Positions 1 to 12,646 are shown, counted from the first letter of the stretch. The stretch is 64,000 nucleotides of DNA from Antedon mediterranea (GCF_964355755.1 NC_092673.1:19721001-19785000), one strand, 5' to 3'. A program made the numbers and translations. The notes: generated by a model not told the origin, from the sequence alone.

Positions 1-160
1 CTTTATGAGTAATCTCACTATAGTAGTGTAAATATGCAATTAGAGCACCAATGGTACAGAAACAATTTTATATTGTTATTGTGACTTTAATATTAATTCT
101 CAGTACATATATTCTGGATATATTCCACAATGTCAATATAGCCTACTTAGAGTGAACTGT

Positions 161-263
161 AACATTTGACATCCCCGAGGGAATGACATTTTTCTCAAGG
201 AACTATATATTTTCCTGAAACAAGGCTGAGGGAAATATCATTTCCAGTAGGATGTCAAATGTT
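161..263. mobile_element. Small hairpin MITE
   Basis: The ends are inverted copies of each other (AACATTTGACATCC at the left, GGATGTCAAATGTT at the right) around about 75 bp without coding potential. This is the form of a very short non-autonomous DNA transposon. I see no second copy in the window, so the family is not established. Confidence 0.5.
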
Positions 264-949
264 GTAATGCACCAATATAAAATGTGATATTTGTTTTATT
301 ATATAGCCAAATATCAGTAGACCTGGCTGGGTATGCCAACTCATCTGCTGGGTCTGTCGGCTTTTCGGGTATGTCCCTATCAAGCCAGGTCAAAACCACA
401 TTTGGTATATGCCTAATAGAGCCTAATCTATTTATTTTGTTATAAAGTTTAAAGACTAGATGTTCGGCTTATTGATCGGAAGGAGTGTGCTCCTTCTAAT
501 AAACAGAGGTGTCCCCTGCACATAAAAGTTTATAATCCAATCCCAAGTTGCTGCACATAAATTACTCTTTCAATATAATACTAGTCCTCAAAAGTAAACA
601 GAATTTACAGTCAAAATAAACTCGATGTTTACAATCCACAAAACGGTAGCCATTCCAACCAATCACGTTCATGTATTCACATAAGTTATATAGAACATTA
701 TAACTGGATCCATAACTTGATCCATGATGAAAATTGTTTGATTGATTAATTATTATGCATCATCTTAATTCAATATTTATAAATAAAACAACAAGTTAAA
801 GAAACAATTTGAGACATGCTAAGAAATGTTCATAAAATTAACATTCATCAATATCTTTTGAATGCATTTATGCGATCTATTTACAGTGCTAAGCAAATAA
901 ACCAATTCTTAATGAATTTTTAATTTTGCGTATATATCTTTATTTAAAG
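264..949. other. Non-coding AT-rich stretch
   Basis: I see no exon, RNA gene or clear repeat here, only AT-rich sequence. If the candidate terminal exon at 1247 is real, this would be intron or upstream sequence of that gene. Confidence 0.4.
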
Positions 950-1416
950 GAGACAAAGGATACCGACAGGTAATTTAACCATTCTATTTTTAACTCCTGA
1001 CGCATTTTAAAGTTTTATTTCTCTTGAAAAACTAAATGCAATTTAGGATATGATACGATATTATTTATTTTCATTTTAACAACATGGTTCAAAGGAAATT
1101 TGGTTCGTTTGTAAGAAAAATAAATGATTACCTAATAAACAATTTTGTAATTTCCAAAAAGATAAATTTATATGAATGTTGTATTTTTAACTAATGGTGA
1201 TTTAAAAAAAACAACTTTATGAAGTTTAAATTTGTTTGTATTTCAGAGTACTGGGTAGCACTTATTTGTATTTTAGTAGCAGTCTTTGCAGTTTATATTT
1301 ATGGAAATATAAAAACCTTATTTTTGTATTTTGTTGCTATTGTAATTCTAGTTGTATTTATTGGTTATTTATGTGATAAACTGTGGAAGTTTTACACTCA
1401 AAACAGAGGGTGCTAA
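950..1416 (+). CDS. Possible 3' end of a small membrane protein (two exons)
   Basis: A 20-nt micro-exon (950-969) lies between an AG and a GT and joins in phase to an exon at 1247-1416, which follows a good acceptor (TTTGTATTTCAG) and ends in a stop. The joined reading gives about 62 residues with two hydrophobic stretches (around VALICILVAVFAVYIYG and FLYFVAIVILVVFIGYL) and a polar tail with KLWKFYTQNR. An AATAAA follows at 1509-1514. The family is not recognised, and the upstream exons would lie before the window. The micro-exon is supported only by splice signals and phase. Two membrane segments and a polyadenylation signal favour a real terminal exon, but chance cannot be excluded. Confidence 0.35.
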
Positions 1417-1514
1417 CAGCTGACTTAATCAACAGTCTGATTACTAATTAATCAATATTTAGAAATGTAATAATAACTAATCATGGTACCATTTTAAAGG
1501 CAAAGAAAAATAAA

Positions 1515-2088
1515 TGTGAAGTGAAAAGAAGTGAAAATATATGAGAATAATCAAATATCTATATGTATTCCTATTATGAATCTAAATAATAATTTGGTAA
1601 GAAATATATACATTTCATTTTTGTTCTCTTCATTTTATAATAAGCGTAATCAAATGATATATAATTTAGTAATTAGTTTATAGCATTATAAGTGTATCTT
1701 CTGAGTAGTAGTATTACACATTTTGTTCTCAATTCATTCTTTATGCAAACTTGATATCTGCTGTCCGTACCAAATGACACAGTCATAGTCCAATTCTTTA
1801 CATGGCTAAATTGTTGAATGTGACACTCTCGCCATGTCTCCACATATCAGATTGATTGCAGTGGAAATTGTAAGGTCTTTGAGCTCAGCATTTCATTTCA
1901 TTTCATTTCATTATTTATTAGGTCTATTTAAGTATATACAAAACAAAAAAAACTGAAATTGGGGAGACCAGGGTCAACCTAAGTGAACTTAATCACTGTA
2001 GCTGAGCCGGTTGACCCAACCCCAAAGTCAGTTTACACATAAAAGACAAAATACAGTTAACAGCGAATCAAAATGAATATGAACTTTT
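1515..2088. other. Intergenic with a short ATTTC repeat and repeat-like sequence
   Basis: There is an (ATTTC)n run near 1890-1912, followed by sequence resembling the 3' part of a dispersed repeat (about 1913-2060). No gene is seen. A run of ATA repeats lies just beyond this stretch, at about 2385-2405. Confidence 0.35.
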
Positions 2089-2963
2089 CTAATGAAGGCT
2101 GATGGGCTTTCTAGGACTGCACCATCTGTCAACGGCATCATCCAATGTGATCGCAAGATTGATGACCTGTTGACGGTAATCTCGTAAAATAGTATAATAA
2201 TAGTTTCTGAAACAGGAAGTGCCTCTCTTCATCCAGAGGTCGTCCAACCTAAGAAAACAATCATTAAAATAAAAATAAAATAAGCATCTCTCAAAAAGTA
2301 AATAATATTACCAATTAATATACCTATAGCCTATGATTTATACCTTGACATTTTCAACAGAGTGTTCGAACAGTGTCCTGCACCTATAATAATAATAATA
2401 ATAACAACTTTATTTAAAAACGGATGCAACTCTTGAATCACCATATTGGTGTTTTTCACAAGGCCGTTACTTACTACAAAACTATTAGACACAAGTTATC
2501 ATTTAAAATACATATGATTAAAAAACTATACAAAAAAATAAAACAAGATGATACAATGCCTCTTCAGCTACCAAATCTATGATTCCAGACAGACGTCCAG
2601 CAGCAACCTCATGTCCCCATGCATCACCTCGTTTCACTGCTGTTTCCATAATGTTCCTTTTCAGTTGATCCTTATAACGGTTATCAGGGACACGATAACA
2701 TTTTCTAGCCTTGTCTGAGGATGGACAGTATTACAGAATAAGATTTACGATTAAATAGTTTCATTTGAAGACTACTGTGTAGCATATTAAGGAGAAAGTT
2801 TAGAAATGCAACTTACTAGGGTTTTTGGCAAATGCTCCAACATTATTTGTTACACAATATATAAACTTCACGATAGGATTAGGGTTAGTGTGTTGGTGGT
2901 CAATGGGAATTGGGATTGGGAGTCTTTTTATCCTGACTGACAATTGGTCATCAAGGCCTTGTT
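2089..2963 (-). pseudogene. Decayed repeat-derived ORF fragments
   Basis: Three separated minus-strand segments translate sensibly. 2818-2963 lies between splice-like signals. About 2530-2722 contains [20 protein letters not shown] and, later, [10 protein letters not shown]. 2089-2248 follows TTCTTAG and ends in a stop, with DDLWMKRGTSCFRNYYY. The middle segment has the spacing 'K..I...A..R.D.WG..V..R....DLVA.EA.YH' that I associate with uncharacterised repeat-borne proteins common in marine invertebrates. The middle segment runs into stops and no consistent joining is evident, so I treat the region as a degenerate mobile-element gene. The last piece may belong to something else. Confidence 0.35.
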
Positions 2964-3869
2964 CTACATAAAATAATTATTAGTAAAATGTTATATAGTT
3001 TAACTTCAAACAATACTGTCTGCAAAAACTAATTATTGTAATTTCAAATTACTGAACTTGCAATAAAGAATATTGAACAAGAAGTAACTCTACGCACGAT
3101 TAGAAGTTGAAGTAGATTTTACAAGACTATATAACTATGTTTTACAGTCTACATGTCATCTACATTGTGGTTCAAGTCCTCATTTAGTCTTCTTATCAGT
3201 GGTGCATTGTCCTACAGATAAAACGTCTTAAAGCATGGCAGCTTACAACATACTCTTCTTTTTCCTAAACAACAATGTTAATTGCATGTACAGTATAACA
3301 TATTGATTGGAGATCAGAGAGTAAATTTAAATCTTTATAATCCAGATTCATTTCTATTTTAATGAAATGAAAAGTAATAAAAGTAGTAGAATTTTGCTAA
3401 TAACACTCTATAAAATTTCAACTGAATAATTAGTTTATTGAATGAGACGATAACATACATGGTAACCTAGACCAAGTAGGCCAACCCTATAATTAGCCTC
3501 CTGAGGAGGCTCTTTGTAGGCATAGTTTAGTCTATAAAAGTAGGAACTGGTTACCTTAAACAAAGCCTAAGGTCATGCCTACCTAAACTAAAGTCTAATT
3601 ACAATAATAATCTATTTATTTATTAAACTACTTCATTCAATGTTGCATATAAAATCGAAAAGCAACTAAATTAACTCAATATAAAAACAATTAAATTATT
3701 ATACATTGTTCATAACATTTGTTATGCACCTGTATGGTAAATGTTGATGGTTTGTCGGTTGACATTTTGTCAGTTGTCAAGTGTTGCTATGTATCAAAAC
3801 ACATGATCAGGACACATGATTAAACAAAGCTCTTTGCTGATTGGATAAAAGTTGATCAGTATTGGAAAT
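2964..3869. other. Non-coding stretch
   Basis: No supported gene. Short ORFs here have no recognisable protein features. Confidence 0.35.
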
Positions 3870-4490
3870 GCCATTTCAAATCACTTGGGACAAATATCTC
3901 CATACACTCTTTTAAGTAGGCATTTGCCGAACATATTTTTACCACAATACCGTATTATAACCAATAGCTTTTTAAATAAGTTCAGGTCGAAGGTCAAGTT
4001 GTCAAAAATTATATTTCTATTTAACTTTGGGGAAAAAGTTATATTAGATTAAATACAAATATGGATGTTTGGATGAAGTTAAGACCGATTTAAAGTGTCT
4101 GCGACCAATAGTTACCTAAATTAACACTAGATTGGGTCAAAGGTCAATAATGGTATTTCTGGTTAGTTTTGTAAAATTAGTTTTATTAATGTAAATATAA
4201 ACATGTATAAATTGAGACCAGTTTGAGGTATCTATGACCAGTAGTTACTGAGATACTGATAAGGTCGGGTCAAGGGTAAATTGGTCATAAAACCATATTT
4301 CCGGTCATTTTTGGAAAAAATATTCCATTAGAGTAAATATAAATATGTATATTATGAACATTTTGAGACCAAATATAAGTCTCTATGTTTATTAGTTAAC
4401 GAGATATATGAAAATGTCTTGTTAAAGGCTGCCATTTTGAAAAATGGCTGCCAAAAATTTTCCTCTAGGAGTTGAGTTGGAACTAATTGA
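3870..4490. repeat. Degenerate tandem repeat, unit about 130 bp
   Basis: Phrases such as 'gagaccagtttgaggt', 'gaccagtagttac', 'ggtcaagggtaaattggtc' and 'catatttccggtcatttttgg' recur in the same order three to four times with heavy divergence. The array ends in 'gctgccattttgaaaaatgg', which resembles the separate array at 7715-8535. There is no coding potential. The unit length is estimated by eye. Confidence 0.5.
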
Positions 4491-4955
4491 TAGATGTTAG
4501 TAGACATGTTTCTTGACACTTTGGCGAAAAAAGCTATTAGTAAGCAATTTTTTCCTAGATTTGAGACAAATTTGCTTAAAAGTTAGTTACTCCATCCATG
4601 ATATTTTGTCCACGTGCGATGTTGCCGTGTATGAGTTTTGGGGATTCCCTCATCTGTAACCAGAGCATGATTGGTAAAATGTGATCACGTGGTACAGTTT
4701 TTAAGACGTAGAGGATAATTTGAAGTGTAATGTTCGCCCTGACCAAATCACTCACGCCGTGTATATTAAAATAAAGTACAAAAATATGAAACAGTAATAA
4801 TTGCAACAGAATTTTTTTCAATGCAATGCATTTCTTTGAGGTCCCCAGAACACTATACTAAAAGTCCCAACAAATCCTAATAAGGGAAGACGTCTAATTT
4901 GCATAAATCCAAAAGGGCCACCAAAATTAAATAATTTGACATATTTTGACTTCTA

Positions 4956-5577
4956 AACGGTCAAGGCGCTTTTGGGGAAGTTTCTCTGATGAGACACACT
5001 CCGACCAACTCATTGGTTGCTGTCAAAACCATCTTAACTGGCAGTGAAGATAACATCCACCTAGAGGCTCGCACAATGCAACTATGTTCTGCTCACCCAT
5101 CATCCGTTCATGTTTGGCGTAGTAAGAGATGATAATAACATCATTCAAATTGTCTCTTCATTTATTGGAGTTGACAGTTCATCTCTTACTCTTCGAAAAG
5201 CAATAAAGAGTATTAAATTCGCCAACATAAACAGGAGGTCAATTCTTAACATCCTATTGACAGTATCTGATGGTGTGAAGTTTCTTCACCAGAAAAAAAT
5301 GCACATAATGATATAAAAGCTGAAAACATTCTCCTGTCAAGAAGGTTAGTTTACTAATTGTTGGTTTGAAAAAAAAGAATATTTCCAAAATCTACAAACC
5401 AGATGAACATTTTCAATCATTCTCCTTTCACATGAAAGTGATGAATGGGTGGGCAAGATTATTGACATGAGTGGAATAACATCACCACTTGTGGAACCAC
5501 CTGCTGCTGAAGTAACATCAAGCGACATCTTCGCCCTCTGCTTTGTTATGTGTGAAGTAGCCCAGGCATGCCATTAG
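4956..5577 (+). pseudogene. Broken protein kinase domain copy
   Basis: Kinase landmarks appear in order but in different frames. The glycine loop NGQGAFGEV starts at 4956, followed by the VAVK lysine and LEARTMQLC. After a frame change the sequence continues FGVVRDDNNIIQIVSSFIG and FLHQKK. A second frame change at an A-rich run precedes HNDIKAENILLS, the catalytic loop with N in place of the usual R. A C-terminal piece follows with VGKIIDMSG (DMS at the usual DFG position) and SSDIFALCFVMCEVAQ before a stop at 5575-5577. Frame breaks around 5095-5110 and 5295-5305, plus the altered DFG, indicate an inactivated or retro-derived copy. A multi-exon gene is possible but the gaps are too short for normal introns. 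Confidence 0.6.
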
Positions 5578-7714
5578 CAGCAACTTAATGAGTTGGCCGT
5601 GAGATGCAAGAAAACTCGACCACCGATTAACACATACATTATGTTCAAATTCAATAATCAATATTATATTTAATACTGAATCTCTGTTTTAATCATGTTT
5701 GCAACTTTCAACATAGAGCAATATTTGAATTATAATTATTTATAGATTTTTATACAAAGAAATGTTTTAAATACAATAACGGTATAATTATATGATATAA
5801 CAAAATGATATCTAAAATGTGTTTGTTGTACGTTTAGACAATATTGGTAGGCCTACAGTAAATCATTTCGTTGTAAAAACAGAAAGGGTTGCTTTCTGTG
5901 ACGGATCCTCGCGAATTATTTTACAACCTGATACAGAGACAGTGATGGCGATGACTGGTAGCGGTAATAACGCAAGCTGTTTTTTCTCTATCATGTGCTT
6001 TAATAATGTGCGATATATTTTATTATATAACACCTAAATAGATTCCTGTAATTCGATTGAACGATTGTTTGGTCGTTTGTTTACTACAGTAGGTGTGTTA
6101 TAAAATCCAAATGAATATAATGTAATGTAATACATTATTAAAAACCAAATGTTACTATTTCAATCAATAATGCTAGGCCTATCTTTTATTTGATTCAAAT
6201 GATAGGAATCTGTTTAGTTGTATAAAACAACTAATAATTTTTTTATATTCGTGTAATGGTACAAATAATGGCATTTGGTGAATGATGAAAGGTTATAATA
6301 ATATGTCAACTTGGCTTCGCCTCGTTAAAGGCCGATAACAATCGACGATAAATAGATAAAAATACATTTTTTTAAAGAACAGTTTTTGTTATAGGATAAT
6401 CATGTAGGCCTATGCTGTATTTGATAAGAATAATATTTTTTTAAATCCAATCAAATGTCATGATCAATAAAAACAATAAACTTGTTGTATTGTAACGATA
6501 TTATTGCTCTTACTAATCATGACGTCATTTGATTGCACGTGTGGAAATATTATTTTCATCAAAGGCAGCAGAGGATAAAACTTTGTAAATAGGCCTACGT
6601 GAACGTAATTGGTTGAAACTGCATCACATGACTACCGCTGCGAGGATCCTAAATCGTATAATTATATCTTCGAGTACAATGATATTAAACATATAAAATC
6701 CACCAAATTATCGAGTACGATGATATTGACTGTGTCATTTTCGTGTGGCAACACTCGCGAAGAATCAGTTTTCAGACATGAGCACAATAGAGAAAATCTT
6801 ATGTATCTTGAAATTAGTTTTTCAGCATTTCCAGATATAGCCTTCTACTTTTGGCATTTAGGCCATAACGAGCTGCTGCAAATATGAAAGCATACGGTAG
6901 ATGCTATATCTGAACCTATAGCTCTCATTTGTACAATCGTGCCTAAAAAGTTATACCATCTAATAATACAGCCACAGTAATGCTCTTGATATCTTTTTGA
7001 CTTTCCGCGTCTGACGGAAAATGGCAGTTTTCTTTTTCTAACTATTTGCAATCTTTACGTCACATTGGTTGATCGAAGGTTATTATGACTGGCAGATAAG
7101 CAGCTAGATTTACATTTGTGCATAAATGCAGACCATTTAGGGTGACTAGTGTTGATCTCCCAGTGTATTCATAAGATCTGTTACTTGCTTTATCCATAAG
7201 TTGTACTTTAAACTGCAAGTTGGCCATGTTTCTCTCTATATTTGGAAAATATCTTTACAGTCTATGTAACTTCTTTAGAATATCTTGTTTGTTAGTTTCT
7301 TCTCGCGAATGATAGTTACCTTACACTCTCTGGTATCTTCTTGTGTACCTCCTTGGTCGTAATCAGTATGGAACTCGATCTTGTGATTAACTCACGACGT
7401 CGACATAGTAATAATAAGGATTGTGATAGCGATAGATCTCGGAGACTAGACAAAGAGGATTGTACATAAATGTTATTATTGTGCCCGTTTGATTGGGAAT
7501 TTTAAAACTATTACTGTATTTAACAAACTGAATGCAAAAAATGAAACATCTAAAACCAGTGGAGCAGAGCCTTCAACTATGAAGTTTGGTCCTAAATGGA
7601 ATAAGAAGATCTGATCCCTTTCCGACTATGTATTTTAGAATGCTGATTTTCTATTCTGTAACCATCAAAACATAGACTTAGTTATCAAAATCATGTCTTC
7701 ATTATGAGCTAAGA
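5578..7714. other. Gene-free AT-rich region
   Basis: Short ORFs occur (for example 5819-6037 and 6609-6887) but show no domain, signal peptide, splice context or repeat family. TAGGCCTA occurs several times here. I support no gene. Confidence 0.35.
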
Positions 7715-8535
7715 AATGGTGGCCATTTTTAAAACAAAATGGTGGCCATTAAGTAAACTTTAAAAAAAATGCTGTAATTGAAATCCTTGACCCTCAAACA
7801 TATACATTGCCACCAAAATCACTTCCATACATTTTGATTTAAATTTATATTTATACCTCTTCAGTCAAAGACTGGTTTCCCAGAGGGCCCAGTTGGTGAT
7901 CAGTGGCTGTGATGTACTAATACACCGGGGTAACCCCCTACTCGTCTCGAAAGATGTACTAGGTTCTTTAAAGTGCACACGAGCTAGTTGTGTACACTGG
8001 ACCTACGGTTTATACTCCTTATCCGAGAAGACTCCTACTCGTTCTACCACCAGGACCATGGAGTGAGTGAGCCTCGAACCCCTGCCGATGTTATGGCTAC
8101 GTAATTACGGTTCCACTGTCTTAACCGCTCGGCCACTCACTCACTCACTCACTCACTCACTCATGCCGTTGAAGCTGAGATAAGAGCAAAAATCTGCAAT
8201 TTTATGGTGAAAAACAAAATGGCGGCCATTTAGTGAATTACGAATATGCTGTTTTTCTATTTCTTGACACTCACAACTACACTTTGCCACAAAAATCACA
8301 TTCATACGCTATGTAGAAATTGAGATGAGTACGGTACAAATCTGTATTTTATGGAGGCCATTTTGAAAAACAAGATCGCGGACATTCAATAAACTTCAAA
8401 ATGCTGTATTTGGATTCATTGACCCTCAAAACATATACTTTGCCACCAAAATCATATCCATACATGATGTACAAGCTGATATATGAGCAAAAATATGTAT
8501 TTTATGGCGGCCATTTTAAAATCCAAAATGGCGGC
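7715..8535. repeat. Tandem repeat with 'atggcggccatt' core, split by a SINE
   Basis: Units of roughly 150-170 bp carry the core 'aaaatggcggccatt', then 'aatgctgt', 'cattgaccctcaaa', 'actttgccaccaaaatca' and 'tccatac'. About four units are seen. The block 7875-8165 is foreign and is a tRNA-derived SINE inserted into the array. Confidence 0.6.
7875..8163 (-). mobile_element. tRNA-derived SINE (family 1), minus strand
   Basis: Read on the minus strand it begins with a tRNA-like head: an A-box-like GTGGCCGAGCGGTTAAGAC and a B-box-like GGGTTCGAGGCTC. The body contains GGTAGAACGAGT, GTCTTCTCGGATAAGG, GGTCCAGTGTACAC and AAAGAACCTAGTACATC. The head resembles tRNA-Ser or tRNA-Leu. A (CACT)n run adjoins the head. 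The same body recurs at 33838-34110 and about 25739-25965, which makes this a dispersed family rather than a tRNA gene. Confidence 0.8.
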
Positions 8536-9589
8536 TTTCCCCAGGCCAGATGAGCTGGAACTTTTTTTGTGGATATATAGAACCTATTTAACTCAAATCA
8601 GTTGAGAAACACTTGTTTCTAATTTTTTCCCAGATTGACCCTTTTTAGACTTAAAATAGGGATACTATTGGCTGGCAGCCAATTTGAATATTTTTTGCTT
8701 TAAATTACAGTTTTTTAGGTAAAAACATTTTTTCTGATCTAATTTTTGGTGACATAAAATGGCATATTAAAAAAAAGACAACAATTATTTTTTCAGGGGA
8801 ACATATATATATATATATCTATAAATTAATCTTAATTACTAAAAAAAACATAAATAAATAAAGAAATTGTATTTTAACTTGATTTTAGATGCATTTGTGA
8901 CAAAAATAAATGGAGGATAGTAATATCCCTTTTTCATAAATAGCTTATTGTTTAAGCAAAATACCTTAACATATTTGTTTATTACATAATGTAATAGGCC
9001 TATGCTAAATATGTACAAGAAGAAAGCACATTCTTTAAAAAAAATCACTGAAACTATTTAATATTAAATAGTAATAATAATAATATTGAAAATACATTTT
9101 GTTTTCAGATGTTAGAATCAGTTGAACTCCGTTATAATTTAAGGATATTTTAATCATACATGTTTTAGCCAAATAAGTGTTTTGGTATGATTTAAAAAAC
9201 AATATTTATACTTTCCAACTTTGAAATTAACCTTCTTAACTACAAGGTATCAACCAAAGAACTTATAATGGCGCCGCCCATTAGCTCTATTCTATCCCAC
9301 AATGCCTTTCGAAATTGTTAACTGTGTTTATAAATGTGGCAATTTCTCTGAGTATATGTACACTGATTAGCATAAGCATAATAATATGAATATGAATATT
9401 TAATATGAATCAGTACATTACTTTAATTGAATTGACTAGCAACATTTTGAAATATCTACATAAATACATATGCGAGACCAGCTCTATAATCCTGCCACAA
9501 CTTTATAACGAGTTTTATTAACAATACTCAATATTAGGTATAGGTGCATTTTTGTTTAATTTAATGTTATACTTGAGCATCAAACTAGA
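8536..9589. other. Gene-free AT-rich stretch
   Basis: Contains an (AT)n run near 8805-8820. No gene or clear repeat family is seen. Confidence 0.35.
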
Positions 9590-11912
9590 TGATACCTCTT
9601 AATATTTAGTAAGTAAAAATATTAGATATAACTTGATTAAAAACATCTCTCCATAATCGTTCAATTGTTTCATTGTGTTATTGGGACCCTGAACTAGGTC
9701 CATAAAAAGAGCAACGAAAAAGTTTTCGCCACCATGATCTGATCGTGTTCTTGATGGAAGGTCATATTGTATGGTAGCATTTACAAAATGACTCAAAACA
9801 GTTTTTGAAGAGTTATCATGTCCACAGTTAAAAAGGTAATGCACCGTGAAAAACCTTCAATATCCATGGATGACAAGCTTCCACCTGGAAGAAAAAAAAA
9901 CAATCATCAAATTTTCAATAAGGATCTATGCTTCGCTAATGCTAAATCACAGATTTTACTTTTAGCTTTCTGAACAATTTTTCTTTTATTTGGTATAAAA
10001 CAAAATCACAACCCCAATGGGCAAACCTGTGATTTACAAAACAAAGACAACGGTGATGATTTCTACAGTATTTTCATTTAAATCAATTTATCAAAAAACA
10101 TTGGCAGAGGTTTGTAGGTACAGGTGGCTCAAGGTTATGAATTTTGTGCTACATCTTATCCACAGCTCAGACTTTTGTACTATAAATACTAAGTATGAAG
10201 AATTTATATTAGAATCGTAAAGGTGTAACAAAAAATCTTTATAGTAATAATCATATTTACAGACCCCTTTAAAACTACAATGTAGTAATAATCTTCGCCT
10301 CATACGATAAGCAAGTTGAGCAACATTTTTCTATTTGTTACCTTATAAGCTTCATATCCATCCATACGGTATGCCATAAACTGTTAGGTGTTGGGAAATA
10401 ATAGAAAGGTTTCGCAATCTTACGAATACGATAACGAAAACGGATACGTCACGCACACGTATTCGTTTTCGTAAGCCATAAAAAAATCTGTTTCGCATGG
10501 CAACGAAATATTGAGGCGCGTCTAAAATATGACTGCGATAAATTTGAGCGAAGCGCAGGTACGTGTTGCTTGGTGCTTGACTGCCTAGGCCTAGCGTAAC
10601 ATCAACGCGAGTGAGGACTTTAAAAACTGCTATTTATCAAAATTGACTTGGCATTTTAGTAAATTACTTTAGTAAATTACTTTCAATAAATCTATAATCA
10701 AGTTTCAAGTTTCAAGTTTCAATTATATTATAATCATGAATCATTCCTGATTCAAATGCAAAATGTGCCAAAATAGATCAAAAACTATACTCGTTTTGTA
10801 GTTACGAATAGGACTGGTGATATTCGTCAACACGAATACGCTTTACGAATATGAAATGGGGATCAGCTCAAAAGTTTCACAAATGTATGACGTATCCGTT
10901 TCGTTATCGTATTCGTAAGATTGCGAAACCTCTCTATTATTTCCCAACACCTAACAGTTTATGGCATACCGTATGGATGGATATGAAGCTTATAAGGTAA
11001 CAAATAGAAAAATGTTGCTCAACTTGCTTATCGTATGAGGCGAAGATTATTACTACATTGTAGTTTTAAAGGGGTCTGTAAATATGATTATTACTATAAA
11101 GATTTTTTGTTACACCTTTACGATTCTATGATAACCTCCCTATTATGTTCTCCTTTTTACAGCTTTACTCCATCGCTCAGCTACAGCTGGTGGGTCTACC
11201 CGATTTGGCGAGCTACAGTACGAACTCTCCTTCGCTGTATTACACACACAACCATTTACATTAAAAAATGCCCTCATCATCTAAGAAAGAATTACAATAT
11301 AAATTTATAAAACATTTTGTTGAGTTGAGGTTTGACAAATTTAATATGGTATTTTTTATAATACAATATTTTTTCTGTAAGAAGGACATTAATAAATTTT
11401 TATTTAAATTAATTTTAAATTGATACCGTACGTTATTCATTTACATAACAGACTCAAATGAATTAGTTCCACCAACATGTTTGTAGGGGCTGGGGTATGT
11501 ACTTAAATTTTAAAAGGGGTTATTTCCAATGAATAATATAAAAGAACCTTCAAATGACAATGACAGGTTTTATATTGTACTATTTTATTCTGTATTTCAT
11601 TTTCACTGTTTATTAAATATTTTTAAATATTTTTTAAGAGTTTGGCATGAAAATGTTTTAAAAATATAATATGAGGGTTGTATTAAATTACCTGGTGCCC
11701 TGCATTTAGGAAGTCTGAGTGAAGAGACTGTACTTCTTGATCTATTTCCTCATCTGTGATGCCCGAATATTTTGAACGGAACCGTAAACCAAGCGATGCT
11801 AGCTTCTTATATACAAATGATGCTGAACATCCTAATTGTTTTACTTTGCAGTGTAAACCTAATTATGGACGTCAATTGCTCAATAGACATTTTGATTGTG
11901 GGTCTTCCTCCT
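9590..11912 (-). pseudogene. Integrase-like transposon gene remnant, interrupted by another transposon
   Basis: On the minus strand, 11700-11912 encodes an N-terminal part with GRPTIKMSIEQL and, after a frame break, SKYSGITDEEIDQEVQ followed by a GT donor. The piece 9599-9844 has LPSRTRSDHGGENFFVALFM, the DHGGEN block typical of a family of integrase-core proteins, then IERLWRDVFNQVISNI in another frame. In intact relatives these blocks belong to one protein of the 'helix-turn-helix plus DDE integrase core' kind. Here the middle is missing or replaced by the palindromic element at 10212-11126, and frames are broken. I infer a dead mobile-element-derived gene. Confidence 0.6.
10212..11126. mobile_element. 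Palindromic DNA transposon with long terminal inverted repeats and TA target duplication
   Basis: About 240 bp at each end are inverted copies (10212-10452 and 10886-11126). For example, GAATCGTAAAGGTGTAACAA at the left end returns reversed at the right end. TA flanks both ends (10210-10211 and 11127-11128), as expected for Tc1/mariner-type insertion. The 430-bp centre has no ORF. The inverted arms explain why the same short peptide can be read on both strands. This is a non-autonomous foldback-like element. Confidence 0.8.
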
Positions 11913-12646
11913 TTTTTACCTGCAGTTATTCAAATTATAAAATAGACATGACATACATTAATATAACAAGCCTATATAATATAATTCAAAGCCGGAACTT
12001 TAATGTTCTTGCATCTGGCCCAACAATGGCCAGGACAGGAGGTGGCTAGGGGAGCTCGAGTGGCATAGATATATACATTTTTCGTATGATTGAAATAAAG
12101 AAACAAACAGAGGACTATAAAGTAGAAGGACGTATAAAATGAGGCCCCTTCTGCTTAGTGTAAGTGTCCGAGTACATTTCTCACGTACCGATTAGAAAAA
12201 AAAAAGTTTTTGTCTACGTTAGGTTCCGATGTTGTGCTGTCAGAATTTACCATGGGATCTTCCTCTGTGGAAAGATGATCATTCAACGTTTTGACTTCAT
12301 CGGAGCATGTTTATTTATAACAAATTGATAATCGAACTAATGATACGTTTGACTTACCTTGGTTGTTATACGGATTACAGACTATTCTAATTAAAAAAAA
12401 GTCGTCATTTTTAATGACAACGCTAATGAAACAAGGAAATAAGTGATTGGCTGGTTCATTGCTATACTTGAGTTAAAAGGCCTTGGCTTAATTTAAAATC
12501 ATATCGTACTCTCGGGGATACGTTCTTATTAAATGATCGAACTAACGTATCTCACCTTTTGTACGTTCCTGGCGGTTTACGGTACTGTATTTAGATGTTG
12601 TCTCTATCGACTACACAGCAGATAATACCAAACTGACTTCTAGACA
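11913..12646. other. Upstream region of the class C GPCR
   Basis: No gene. This would hold the promoter and 5' untranslated region of the receptor starting at 12647. I cannot identify a core promoter element with confidence. Confidence 0.35.

Noticed and set aside
6609-6887. 92-codon ORF as a gene
   Set aside because: No signal peptide, domain, splice signals or repeat family. Expected by chance in this much sequence.
8081-8145. Functional tRNA-Ser or tRNA-Leu gene
   Set aside because: A- and B-box words are present but the stems do not close, and the sequence continues into a repeated body shared with two other loci; it is a SINE head.
10017-11310. Identical short peptides on opposite strands at 10091-10303 and 11035-11310
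   Set aside because: Explained by the inverted arms of the palindromic transposon, not by duplicated genes.
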